NCBI GenBank assembly: GCA_002452855.1
Contig: DKFS01000079.1
Span: forward strand, 1 to 23,116
Direction: 5' to 3'
DNA length: 23,116 nucleotides
Source of the DNA: Sulfurospirillum sp. UBA6790
GTDB lineage: Bacteria; Campylobacterota; Campylobacteria; Campylobacterales; Sulfurospirillaceae
Shown: positions 15,780-23,113 of the stretch, one piece after another
How the letters are laid out: each line of letters opens with the position of its first letter
Numbering within the stretch: the stretch's first letter is position 1
The notes under the pieces: model-generated
The model's database searches: none
Told to the model about the DNA's origin: nothing
What the model saw: only the letters and a program-made list of their open reading frames with translations
Translations under genes and position numbers: made by a program

Positions 15780-16643
15780 CTATTTAAATCGTACAGGAAT
15801 ACAAAAATCCAAATCAAATGTTTCAGAAGGGTCAATAAAATGGTTTTGCCGATACAGAGCAAAAGAAGGTAAAGAGGCCTTTTCATAGTCGCTTTTGGGA
15901 AACCATTCATGGTAAATGACGTCCATATATTTTTTCAAATCTCCATAAACGCCTTGCAATGAAAAAATAGCACAAAATGTTTGGGGAATTTTCATCACGC
16001 CTACTTCAGCATTGCGGTAAAATTTACGCTCTTTTGGTAGCTCTAAACAGGCAACATAGTGGCATTTTGAAGATTCGACGAAGCGTGGATTGCTATGGTG
16101 CAAGCCAATCATCACGTGTTCGTCAAAATGAACCTGATGGCGCAATGCCCACTCTTGTAATTTTAACCATGCCATTTTAATACTACGGTCATACCCTTTA
16201 TGTCTTACATAAGCGACTTCGAAACTAGGCATCATGGCTATTTTTACATGTAAAGGTTTGTCGATGAACGAAAAATCGCGATGTTCATTCGCTCTATCCA
16301 CTTCACGCCACTTTGTAGGCGTTACACCAAAATTCTCTTTGAACGCTTGTGTAAAAGAGGCATTCGAACAAAACCCCACTTCATGCATAATATGAGTAAC
16401 CGTGGCATCAGGGTTAAAGAGCAAGAGATTTGCGGCATATTCTAGTTTAACGCGTTTAATATACGCATGAACACTCTCACCGACAATTTCTTTGAAAATA
16501 CGATTAAAATGAAATACGGACATAGCGACAAACAAAGCCAATTCTTCGACGCTAAAGTTCTTTTGCAAATCGCCGTGAATATAGCATAAAACTTCGTTCA
16601 CGCGTTCAATATAGTCATTTTTTGTGCTGTGCTTATGTTTCAT
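15780..16643 (-). CDS. AraC family regulator with GyrI-like effector domain
   Basis: This is a transcription regulator of the Rob/SoxS-like layout. Residues about 8-110 form an AraC double helix-turn-helix (IHGDLQKNFSVEELALFVAM, SVFHFNRIFKEIVGES, YIKRVKLEYAANLLLF, HEVGFCSNASFTQAFKENFG, VTPTKWR). Residues about 125-287 form a GyrI-like small-molecule-binding domain (MPSFEVAYVRHKGYD, HEWFPKSDYEKASLPSFALY, LDFCIPVRF). The protein ends right after that domain. The start is ATG at 16643 (287 residues). A TTG six codons earlier is in frame, but the -10 box lies between them. The mRNA may be leaderless, see the promoter entry. It diverges from the PLP aminotransferase, a possible target. An exact palindrome at 16243-16254 encodes LHVK between the two domains. 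The effector is unknown. Confidence 0.9.
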   Translation of the reverse strand: MKHKHSTKNDYIERVNEVLCYIHGDLQKNFSVEELALFVAMSVFHFNRIFKEIVGESVHAYIKRVKLEYAANLLLFNPDATVTHIMHEVGFCSNASFTQAFKENFGVTPTKWREVDRANEHRDFSFIDKPLHVKIAMMPSFEVAYVRHKGYDRSIKMAWLKLQEWALRHQVHFDEHVMIGLHHSNPRFVESSKCHYVACLELPKERKFYRNAEVGVMKIPQTFCAIFSLQGVYGDLKKYMDVIYHEWFPKSDYEKASLPSFALYRQNHFIDPSETFDLDFCIPVRFK

Positions 16644-16649
16644 AAAAAA

Positions 16650-16655
16650 ATTATA
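16650..16655 (-). promoter_or_regulatory. Extended -10 box directly before the AraC-type gene (leaderless mRNA likely)
   Basis: On the minus strand TGCTATAAT is followed by six T and then ATG at 16643, so the normal start point (about 7 nt after the -10 box) falls on the A of the start codon. No purine-rich ribosome site can fit. The extended TGn supports promoter activity without a -35. Confidence 0.5.
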
Positions 16656-16712
16656 GCACAAATGGACAAAGATAATCTCTTTTTATTGGTAGCACAACTA
16701 TTCATTATAACT

Positions 16713-16718
16713 TATAAT
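16713..16718 (+). promoter_or_regulatory. Candidate -10 box for the PLP aminotransferase
   Basis: TATAAT at 16713-16718 precedes the ATG at 16751 by 32 nt. A ribosome site TAAAGG (16739-16743 region) lies 7-8 nt before the ATG. The shared 107-nt gap with the AraC-type gene is AT-rich, with repeated TATAA steps. Confidence 0.45.
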
Positions 16719-16750
16719 AACACACTCATATTAACGTTAAAGGTATAACA

Positions 16751-17914
16751 ATGCAAACCAAATTTGCACAACGCATCACCACCGCATCAAGGTCGTTCAC
16801 ACGTACCATTTTGGATTTAACGGCACAAAATACCATTATCTCCTTTGCAGGCGGACTTCCTGATGCGGCTTTGTTTCCAAGAGAGCATATTGAAAAATAC
16901 GCTAAGGAGCTTTTTGCAACACAAGACAACCGTCTTTTTCAATACAGTAACGCTTCTGGTGTCGAAGCGCTTAAAGTTGAAATTGCTAAAAAATATCAAC
17001 ATACAACGTCAAAAGAGATTATGCTCACCAATGGTTCACAACAAGGGTTGGATTTAGTGTGTAAAACATTTTTAGATGCGAAAGATTGTATTGTGGTTGA
17101 AGACCCAAGCTATCTAGCGGCATTAGGTCTGTTTCATATGTATGATGCCGATATTAAAGCAGCTCCACTACATTCAACAGGGGTCGATACCATTGCTTTA
17201 GAAAAACTATTTAAAGAGAATAAACCAAAATTTTTCTATACCATTCCTATTTTTCAAAACCCAACAGGATATTCCTATACCCTAGCAAATCGAGGAGAAG
17301 TGGTACGCCTTGCTAAAAAATATCAGGTTATTTTGCTCGAAGATAGTCCGTACGAAGCACTGCGTTATGATGGAAAACAAACCACTGCGTTTGCTGATTT
17401 ATTACCTGAATTGACAATTGCTTTGGGGACATTTTCAAAAACATTAGCCCCTGATTTTCGCATTGGCTGGATAAAAGCACCGAGTGATATTATCAGTGCA
17501 TTAACACTTAGTAAAGAAAGTACAGACCTTCAGAACTCTAAATTTTTTCAATTTATCTGTGCGTATATGATGAAAAATGGTGAATTAAATGCACATATTA
17601 CACGCTTAGTGGATTATTATCGTCCCAAAAGAGATGCCATGGTTAATGCCTTGCATCACTATTTTGGCGACAGCATCGAATTTGTTGTACCAGAAGGAGG
17701 TATGTTCATTTGGGTCAATTTTAAAAAATGTGCAGATAGCATGAAACTCTTTGATGGTGCAATTAAAAAAGGGGTCGCTTTTGTACCCGGTAGCGTCTTC
17801 TTTGCGGATAAACGTGTCAGCTCTTTTGGAAGACTCAACTATACCAACTCAACGCTAGAGCAAATTCAAAGTGGTGTTCAGAAGTTATATGAAGCCTACC
17901 AAGAAGTGAAGTAA
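16751..17914 (+). CDS. PLP-dependent aminotransferase, fold type I (LysN/2-aminoadipate-like)
   Basis: This cytoplasmic aminotransferase has unknown substrate; the subgroup includes 2-aminoadipate, valine-pyruvate and aromatic aminotransferases and the catalytic half of MocR regulators, but no DNA-binding domain is attached here. The 387 residues show ISFAGGLPDAALFP near the N-terminus, LTNGSQQGLDLV (PLP phosphate site), IFQNPTGYSY (Asn for PLP O3'), LEDSPYEALRYDG (Asp198), the Schiff-base motif TFSKTLAPDFRIGW (Lys230) and FGRLNYTN near the end (Arg for substrate carboxylate). It diverges from an AraC/GyrI regulator, which may control it. The stop codon abuts the stop of the convergent DUF89 gene with no space between. 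The family is firm; the reaction is open. Confidence 0.9.
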   Translation: MQTKFAQRITTASRSFTRTILDLTAQNTIISFAGGLPDAALFPREHIEKYAKELFATQDNRLFQYSNASGVEALKVEIAKKYQHTTSKEIMLTNGSQQGLDLVCKTFLDAKDCIVVEDPSYLAALGLFHMYDADIKAAPLHSTGVDTIALEKLFKENKPKFFYTIPIFQNPTGYSYTLANRGEVVRLAKKYQVILLEDSPYEALRYDGKQTTAFADLLPELTIALGTFSKTLAPDFRIGWIKAPSDIISALTLSKESTDLQNSKFFQFICAYMMKNGELNAHITRLVDYYRPKRDAMVNALHHYFGDSIEFVVPEGGMFIWVNFKKCADSMKLFDGAIKKGVAFVPGSVFFADKRVSSFGRLNYTNSTLEQIQSGVQKLYEAYQEVK

Positions 17915-18775
17915 CTAAAACCCTTTTTTACAAATAATATCGCCAAGGCTAGCACCAACAGCCTTGGCAACAACCGCACATTTTACTTTGAATAAGAAGA
18001 AAATGGGATGTGTTTTCATTTCGCCGAGACATTCATAGTTCCCCATACCTTTAGCAATAATGCACTCTGCCTTGTCAAAAAGAGTACGAGCCTCTTGATG
18101 CATGAATTCTAGCACTAAACCAGGGGTTGGAACACCACTGTCTACAATCGTTGCAACTTCATTCATTCCTGAAGCCAAAGCATCTTTACATGTAAGATCA
18201 TTGATGATAGGACGTCCTCGTACAAAATAGTAAATATCAAGTTGTGGGAAAAGCGTTTTTAAGGTTTTAATATACAGTTTATCAAAAATTTCTTCGCCGG
18301 CATTATCGGCAAGATAGACTAAAGTGTGTGTTATACGTAGTTGTGCTTCTAACGCTTTTACATCATCAATTGCAAAGGGCGTATGATAAATTTTTTCTAA
18401 TTCTTCTCTTAAGTCATAAAGCATGACAGCAGCTAAATCAATGACATTCCCGGCAACAGCTGTCTTAGTAGCGGTCAATAATTTATCGTTGCTACCCAAA
18501 AGGTGTTCTTCGCATAATGGAATAAAGGCTTTTGCTTTTTGAGAAGATTCTGCTTTGAAAGCAGCATATAAATCTTCCACACCTAAAGATTCAGCTATCG
18601 CTTCGTATAGCGGAGCCGCATTGTGAGGGGGTGTAAGATTCATATCAAAAGAGGCTATATGTTGATGAGCCAATGAATCAATTTTTTTTGACTGAGTTTC
18701 ATTGAGATGTAAAAGCTCACAAACTCGTTTTGTCTGGTCATAAATACAATGAATACAGCGCTCGTCAAGGTGCAT
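17915..18775 (-). CDS. DUF89 / ARMT1-like family protein (possible damage-control phosphatase)
   Basis: Members of this metal-dependent family remove phosphate from damaged or misplaced phosphometabolites; the substrate of this one is unknown. The 286 residues fit the bacterial/archaeal AF1104-like branch: an N-terminal CIHC pair (Cys7, Cys10) in ERCIHCIYDQTKR, the core LVYLADNAGEEIFDKL with metal-binding Asp/Asn, YFVRGRPIINDLT, VDSGVPTPGL, and AKGMGNYECLGE. It lies 80 nt after rplS behind a hairpin, so it is either read through from the ribosomal operon or has its own promoter; the ribosome site is weak (GAAAG). A one-mismatch palindrome at 18185-18196 encodes LTCK. Confidence 0.82.
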   Translation of the reverse strand: MHLDERCIHCIYDQTKRVCELLHLNETQSKKIDSLAHQHIASFDMNLTPPHNAAPLYEAIAESLGVEDLYAAFKAESSQKAKAFIPLCEEHLLGSNDKLLTATKTAVAGNVIDLAAVMLYDLREELEKIYHTPFAIDDVKALEAQLRITHTLVYLADNAGEEIFDKLYIKTLKTLFPQLDIYYFVRGRPIINDLTCKDALASGMNEVATIVDSGVPTPGLVLEFMHQEARTLFDKAECIIAKGMGNYECLGEMKTHPIFFLFKVKCAVVAKAVGASLGDIICKKGF

Positions 18776-18819
18776 AAAAAACTTTCAAGATTAAAGATTT
18801 AAAGGAGGAAAGAGAAGAA

Positions 18820-18846
18820 GGTGGCAACACCAAGACCGTTACCACC
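18820..18846 (-). terminator. Hairpin after rplS, probable terminator or attenuator
   Basis: Arms 18820-18828 and 18838-18846 pair over 9 bp (one G-U) with a 9-nt loop, starting 9 nt after the rplS stop. The following minus-strand sequence is TTCTTCTCTTTCC, pyrimidine-rich but not a clean T-run, so termination may be partial and let some transcripts reach the DUF89 gene. Confidence 0.55.
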
Positions 18847-18855
18847 TGATAAAAA

Positions 18856-19212
18856 TTATTTTCTAAGTTCTTTAATTTTTGCAGCTTTTCCGCGTCTATC
18901 TCTAAGATAGAAGAGTTTTGAACGTCTTACGATACCACGTCTTAAAACAACAATCTCTTCAATACTATCAGAAAAAATTGGGAAGATTCTCTCAACGCCA
19001 ATACCATTAGCGCCAATTTTTCTTACCATAAATGTTTCACCAGTACCTGTTCCGCGTCTAGCGATACAAATACCTTCAAAATTTTGAACACGTTGTTTGT
19101 CGCCTTCTTTAATTTTAACGGCAACTCTTAATGTGTCACCTGCTCTAAATTCAGGAACATTCTTCGCAGAAATCTGTCCTGCTTCAAAAGCTTCGATATA
19201 TTTATTTCTCAT
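18856..19212 (-). CDS. rplS: 50S ribosomal protein L19
   Basis: L19 sits at the interface of the ribosomal subunits. The 118 residues match the family (115 in E. coli): [57 protein letters not shown], and [18 protein letters not shown]. It follows trmD by 22 nt, completing the conserved rpsP-KH-rimM-trmD-rplS order, and a hairpin lies just after it. Confidence 0.98.
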   Translation of the reverse strand: MRNKYIEAFEAGQISAKNVPEFRAGDTLRVAVKIKEGDKQRVQNFEGICIARRGTGTGETFMVRKIGANGIGVERIFPIFSDSIEEIVVLRRGIVRRSKLFYLRDRRGKAAKIKELRK

Positions 19213-19234
19213 TTTATGATCCTTTATGTCATGT

Positions 19235-19927
19235 CTAATGCTTCACGCTAAAGCGAGAAAACAGATCTGGTCTGAAATATTTTGTTTTAGATTCAGACAT
19301 TTTATTTTTTAAGCTTGTGATTTTAGCGTGATTTCCCTTTAAAAACTCTGAGGGCACAGATTTATTTTCATAAATCGGCGGTTTTGAAAAGCACGGTGCT
19401 TCTAAAAGAGGCTGTTCAAAACTTTCAACACTTAACGAATCACTATTACCCAAAACGCCTTCAATATTGCGACTTATCGCATCACTCATCACCAAACTTG
19501 GCAATTCTCCACCTGTCAAAACATAATCACCAATGCAAAACACTTCATCGGCAAATGTTTCAATCACTCTCTCATCTATTCCTTCATACCGACCACTCAC
19601 AAAAACTAAATGTTTCTTGCCAGCTAGCCGTTTAGCATCGCTTTGCGTAAACAATTTTCCAGAAGGTGTTGGGAAAATAATATACGCATCATGAGAGTCT
19701 TTTTTAATATGACGCAATAGATCAAAAAGAGGTTGTGGGAATAAAACCAACCCTGCACCACCACTGGCTTGGTAGTCATCTACCTTACCATGCTTATTGT
19801 TTGTAAATTCTCTCGGATTTTGAAAATCAACGCTCAGGAGATTTTTTGCAATAGCCCGTTTGAGAATAGAATCTTCAAAATACGAAGCGATCAATCCTTC
19901 AAAAAGGGTCACATAGGTCAAGCGCAT
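19235..19927 (-). CDS. trmD: tRNA (guanine-37-N1) methyltransferase TrmD, divergent
   Basis: TrmD methylates G37 next to the anticodon using S-adenosylmethionine, preventing +1 frameshifts. The 230 residues (E. coli 255) keep the SPOUT knot: [11 protein letters not shown] (111-121), [16 protein letters not shown] (132-147) and SRNIEGVLG (152-160, Arg153). Two oddities against E. coli TrmD as I remember it: the motif DDRPYGGGPGM reads [11 protein letters not shown], and the general-base Asp (D169 in EDSF) is Glu168 in VESF, with no gap between GVLG and this site. The conserved C-terminal RRWR/RTWLRRPELL region is also reduced ([20 protein letters not shown]), and the protein ends soon after. 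The gene begins directly after the rimM stop (TAAATG). Identity is secure from context and knot motifs. Confidence 0.95.
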   Translation of the reverse strand: MRLTYVTLFEGLIASYFEDSILKRAIAKNLLSVDFQNPREFTNNKHGKVDDYQASGGAGLVLFPQPLFDLLRHIKKDSHDAYIIFPTPSGKLFTQSDAKRLAGKKHLVFVSGRYEGIDERVIETFADEVFCIGDYVLTGGELPSLVMSDAISRNIEGVLGNSDSLSVESFEQPLLEAPCFSKPPIYENKSVPSEFLKGNHAKITSLKNKMSESKTKYFRPDLFSRFSVKH

Positions 19928-20467
19928 TTAGGAATTCTCCAGAATACCCAAACCGTCTTTACAAAGTACCTCTTTTTTTACTTTATCAAACGTAATGATA
20001 TACCGATCAATATAAGGCATATAAAACGTTTTAGCCAGCCCTTTTTTAACCAACGCTTCATCGGTTTTAATCACCAAATAATCGTTCACGGCAATACGCT
20101 CGATCTCATCGACAACACCTAAAAGTGTGCCATCTTCGTCTATCACACGTGCATCAATCAAATCAAACCAAAAAAATTCGCCCTCTTTTAGAGCGCATTC
20201 TTGGATCGAATTTTCTTGCGTGGTAAACAGAAGTGTATTGACAAGTTTTGCCGCCACTTCTCTGTCTTGGTAACCCACAAAAGAGATCAATTCACGAGAA
20301 GGATTGTACGAAAAGACTTCCAGCGTTTCACCTTTTTGGGTCGTAAACGTTTTGCCTTTTTTAAACTGTTCGGGAAAGTCACATTGCAGGTGAAGTTTTA
20401 GCTCACCTTTTAAGCCCACGAGTCGCCCAATTTGAGCGACTTCAATGAGAGAAGATTGATTATTCAT
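19928..20467 (-). CDS. rimM: 16S rRNA processing protein RimM
   Basis: RimM assists 30S subunit maturation, binding S19. The 179 residues contain the N-terminal RimM domain (VAQIGRLVGLKGELKLHLQ, residues about 9-27) and a C-terminal PRC-barrel (FFWFDLIDARVIDEDGTLLG, then IERIAVNDYLVI and YMPYIDRYIITFD). Length equals the family norm. The start overlaps the KH-domain stop by 8 nt (ATGAATAA), and its stop directly precedes trmD. Confidence 0.96.
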   Translation of the reverse strand: MNNQSSLIEVAQIGRLVGLKGELKLHLQCDFPEQFKKGKTFTTQKGETLEVFSYNPSRELISFVGYQDREVAAKLVNTLLFTTQENSIQECALKEGEFFWFDLIDARVIDEDGTLLGVVDEIERIAVNDYLVIKTDEALVKKGLAKTFYMPYIDRYIITFDKVKKEVLCKDGLGILENS

Positions 20468-20705
20468 CGTTAGCTTTGACAGTAACTCTGTAAGATTTCC
20501 CGTCTTTTGCTTTACATCCAGAGATAAGTGTCTTGAGTGAATTGATCATTTTGCCATCTTTACCAATCAACTTACCAGTATCAATTTTATCTGCATAGAT
20601 GACAACTTCGCAAAATGTTCCATCAACATCGCTTCGCTCAACGCGTACACCTGCTGGATTGTCTACCAAAAGCTTGGCAAACTCTTCGAGAAATTTGTCA
20701 ATCAT
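20460..20705 (-). CDS. khpA: KH-domain RNA-binding protein (KhpA/YlqC type)
   Basis: This is a small RNA-binding protein; in other bacteria KhpA acts with KhpB on RNAs for cell division. The 81 residues form a single type II KH domain with the GxxG loop in KLIGKDGKMINSLKTL. It begins 2 nt after the rpsP stop and overlaps rimM by 8 nt, the position this gene holds in many bacteria. Confidence 0.92.
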   Translation of the reverse strand: MIDKFLEEFAKLLVDNPAGVRVERSDVDGTFCEVVIYADKIDTGKLIGKDGKMINSLKTLISGCKAKDGKSYRVTVKANDE

Positions 20706-20707
20706 GA

Positions 20708-20938
20708 TTATTTACCAGTGATTTTAGCAACCCTGTCACTAAGCTTTGCGCCAACACTTTTCCAGTATGCAAGTCTCTCTGCATCAAACTTTACAGTTTG
20801 TGGATTGCTAAGTGGGTTATAGTAACCGATTGTCTCGATTGAACCACCGTCACGTTTTTTTCTGCTGTCTGTTACGACAATTCTGTAAAATGGAGTTTTA
20901 TTTCTACCCATTCGTGTTAATCTTACAACTGTTGCCAT
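20708..20938 (-). CDS. rpsP: 30S ribosomal protein S16
   Basis: S16 is needed for 30S assembly. The 76 residues carry [39 protein letters not shown] and [18 protein letters not shown], all typical. The C-terminus is short, as in many bacteria of this phylum. AAGGAG lies about 9 nt before the ATG. An 88-nt gap to ffh holds a tandem pair of the TTTACATGTAAA palindrome. Confidence 0.98.
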   Translation of the reverse strand: MATVVRLTRMGRNKTPFYRIVVTDSRKKRDGGSIETIGYYNPLSNPQTVKFDAERLAYWKSVGAKLSDRVAKITGK

Positions 20939-20985
20939 TTTTATGGTCTCCTTAAGTTTTCTTGTCTGTTTTTAAACGACTTAGA

Positions 20986-21010
20986 TTTACATGTAAAACT
21001 TACATGTAGA
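20986..21010. repeat. Tandem pair of the TTTACATGTAAA palindrome between ffh and rpsP
   Basis: An exact copy (20986-20997) is followed after one base by a two-mismatch copy (20999-21010), centre-to-centre 13 bp. This is the only doubled occurrence in the window and the only full copies outside genes. It lies 48-72 nt before the rpsP start, so it could act on rpsP-operon transcription. Confidence 0.75.
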
Positions 21011-21020
21011 TATAAACCGT

Positions 21021-21040
21021 CACACCTTAACGAAGGTGTG
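21021..21040 (-). other. Stem-loop overlapping the ffh stop codon
   Basis: CACACCTT (21021-21028) and AAGGTGTG (21033-21040) form a perfect 8-bp stem with a 4-nt loop, and the ffh stop (21029-21027) lies at the loop edge. No T-run follows, so a simple terminator is unlikely; an mRNA-end stabiliser, processing site or weak attenuator before rpsP are possible. Confidence 0.5.
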
Positions 21041-22367
21041 CGTGTTTACTTTGAGCAAGCATGTTTTGAAGGTCTTGCATTCCCTTTTTGCCTGAAAACT
21101 TTTTTGCCATCTTCGCAGCATTGGCAAACTGTTTTAAAAAGCGATTGACTTCCACTTGTGAAAGACCTGAACCTTCCGCAATTCTTCGTTTGCGACTGTT
21201 ATTCAAAAGCTCTGGGTCTTCACGCTCTTTTTTGGTCATAGAACCAATCATCGCACGGATACGCTTCATCTCAACGGAATTTTCCATATCGACATCTTGC
21301 AATTTCCCCGCCATAGAGGAGAGCCCTGGAATCATGCCAATCAAGGACTTCATGCTTCCTAGTTTTTTCATCTGTTCCATTTGCTCTAAAAAGTCATTAA
21401 AATTGAATTCACCTTTTTTAATCTTTTTTGTCAGAGCTTTGGCTTGTTTCTCATCAATAATAGAGCTTGTCTTTTCCGCTAATGTTTCAAGGTCACCCTC
21501 ACCCATTAAACGACTCACGATACGATCTGGAATAAAATGCTCTAAATCCGCGACTTTTTCACCCACACCGATAAAGCGAAGCGGCACACATGTTTGCTCA
21601 GCAATACCAAGAGCCACGCCACCTTTACCATCGCCGTCAAATTTACTTAAAATAACACCGCTTAATGTAATTTTTTCGTGGAACATCACCGCACTGCGAA
21701 CAGCATCTTGTCCCGTCATAGAATCTGCGACATAGAAAACTTCATCAGGAGTGACTTCTTTTTTAATGGCTTCAAGCTGATCCATCAGTTCTGCATCAAT
21801 CGCTAAACGACCGGCTGTGTCGATTAATACAACATCGTATAAACCCTCTTTAGCCTTTTTCATTGCATTTTTAGCAATGGAGACAGGATTAGCACTTGCC
21901 TCTTCAAAATAGAGATCGATTTCATTGGCCAAACACAATTGTTTTAACTGTTCAACTGCAGCTAAACGTTGTAAATCACATGCAACGACTAATACTTTTT
22001 TTTGTTTTAATTTAAGATAATTGGCTAATTTAACAGTTGTGGTTGTTTTACCACTACCTTGTAATCCTACCATTAAAACCGTTGTTGGCGGTTTTGGAGC
22101 AAATACAAATCCTTGCTTCCCAGGTACCGTTAAAATTTGCGTTAGATTTGTTTTAAGAGAACGTAAAAAATTGACTTGCCCAATGCCTTTAGCTTTCGTA
22201 TCAAGCTCGACTTGGCGCACAAGATCGCGTACAATTTTATGGTGAACATCGGCTTTTAAAAGTGCTTTTTTTAAATTTTCTAATGCACTTTTTAACGATT
22301 TTTCATCATCACTGAAACGAATTTTATTGATGGCTGAACGAAACGAATCGGTTAAAACCTCAAACAC
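21027..22367 (-). CDS. ffh: Signal recognition particle GTPase Ffh
   Basis: Ffh with 4.5S RNA directs nascent membrane proteins to FtsY and SecYEG. The 446 residues hold the helical N-domain (1-85), the G-domain with G1 GLQGSGKTTT (101-110), LVVACDLQRLAAVEQL, DTAGR and SKFDGDGKGG, and the methionine-rich M-domain (about 300-446) with GMIPG and RRIAEGSGLSQVEVNRFLKQF, the RNA-binding signature. The start is GTG at 22367, with AAGGATA a few nt upstream. It leads the ffh-rpsP-KH-rimM-trmD-rplS series. A stem-loop overlaps its stop codon. Confidence 0.97.
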   Translation of the reverse strand: MFEVLTDSFRSAINKIRFSDDEKSLKSALENLKKALLKADVHHKIVRDLVRQVELDTKAKGIGQVNFLRSLKTNLTQILTVPGKQGFVFAPKPPTTVLMVGLQGSGKTTTTVKLANYLKLKQKKVLVVACDLQRLAAVEQLKQLCLANEIDLYFEEASANPVSIAKNAMKKAKEGLYDVVLIDTAGRLAIDAELMDQLEAIKKEVTPDEVFYVADSMTGQDAVRSAVMFHEKITLSGVILSKFDGDGKGGVALGIAEQTCVPLRFIGVGEKVADLEHFIPDRIVSRLMGEGDLETLAEKTSSIIDEKQAKALTKKIKKGEFNFNDFLEQMEQMKKLGSMKSLIGMIPGLSSMAGKLQDVDMENSVEMKRIRAMIGSMTKKEREDPELLNNSRKRRIAEGSGLSQVEVNRFLKQFANAAKMAKKFSGKKGMQDLQNMLAQSKHAHLR

Positions 22368-22423
22368 AAACTATCCTTCTTAAAATCTAATCAAATCTAT
22401 TTTGCTGTTGGCAAAAGGATGTA

Positions 22424-22429
22424 ATGATA
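22424..22429 (-). promoter_or_regulatory. Candidate -10 box for the ffh operon
   Basis: On the minus strand TGTATCAT follows TTTAAAGTATTTGTTTT, close to the Campylobacter-type sigma-70 pattern (T-rich periodic region, TG, then TATxAT). It would give a leader of about 50 nt to the GTG at 22367. Other AT-rich -10-like hexamers occur at 22477-22482 (TATAAA) and near 22516-22522, so the assignment is tentative. Confidence 0.4.
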
Positions 22430-22555
22430 CAAAACAAATACTTTAAACTAAATAAATCCTTAAAATGAGCACACTTTTTATAGCGATTTTTTTGCCATAT
22501 AAAGAGCTGTAAAGCCTATATAAAGGGAATTAATTCATTTTGAAATTATTTTTCA

Positions 22556-23113
22556 TCAAAGACTAAATTTCAGAAAATCTTCAGGTTCTTTTGTCTGAAA
22601 AATATACCCTAAAAGCATAATTTTTGATGCATGGAGCATCAAGCGTTTGTAGGGACGGCCACCGTACTCGGTATCGCCTAAGATGGAAGCACCGATACTT
22701 TTAAGATGTACCCTAATTTGATGGGTTCGTCCTGTTTCAATAGATACTTTAATTTTAGAGCGCTTACCTTCAATCATTAAAGGTTCGATATGGCTGATTG
22801 CCTCTTTCCCATCATCGCTGATTTTACTGTAAGCGGTATTGCCTTTTTTGATGGTAAGAATCGGTGCATTAATAGTCATGGCTTCAACGACTTTACCTTC
22901 AACAATAGCGATATACTCTTTTTGAACTTCTCTTCGTTTAAACGCATTGACTGCTTTTTTTCTAAACTCATCATCTTTAGTTAAAAGTAAGACTCCACTG
23001 GTTTCACGATCAAGGCGATGTAAAAGAGGGAGCTTTTTTATTTCAGCTACTTCTTCGGATGTCATAAAAGCAGGCTTATCGACTGCCATAATAAATTCAT
23101 CTTCAAACAACAC
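22556..23113 (-). CDS. RluA-family RNA pseudouridine synthase, probably 5'-truncated by the window
   Basis: It isomerises a uridine in rRNA or tRNA to pseudouridine. The visible 185 residues start VDKPAF-like (DEFIMAVDKPAFMTS), then the catalytic motif LLHRLDRETSGVLLL with the nucleophile Asp (HRLD), KEYIAIVEGKV, SIETGRTHQIRVHLKSIG, ILGDTEYGG and LMLHASKIML, all in family order. A GTG at 23113 could be a start, but the frame stays open to the edge and family members usually have further N-terminal residues, so the true start is probably outside. Which of RluA, C or D it matches cannot be settled. It stands 188 nt upstream of ffh, on the same strand. Confidence 0.9.
   Translation of the reverse strand: MLFEDEFIMAVDKPAFMTSEEVAEIKKLPLLHRLDRETSGVLLLTKDDEFRKKAVNAFKRREVQKEYIAIVEGKVVEAMTINAPILTIKKGNTAYSKISDDGKEAISHIEPLMIEGKRSKIKVSIETGRTHQIRVHLKSIGASILGDTEYGGRPYKRLMLHASKIMLLGYIFQTKEPEDFLKFSL

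Noticed and set aside
190..18196. The LHVK/FTCK peptides as a shared protein motif
   Set aside because: The same DNA word appears in more than one frame and also between genes, so the signal is in DNA, not in the proteins.
190..21010. CRISPR array or integron-like repeats as explanation of the recurring palindrome
   Set aside because: Spacing is kilobases, copies lie inside essential genes, and the unit is only 12 bp.
21088..21735. Plus-strand 215-codon open frame opposite ffh
   Set aside because: It is antisense to the conserved ffh M- and G-domains; its serine/proline-rich translation is what reverse-reading of ffh codons produces.
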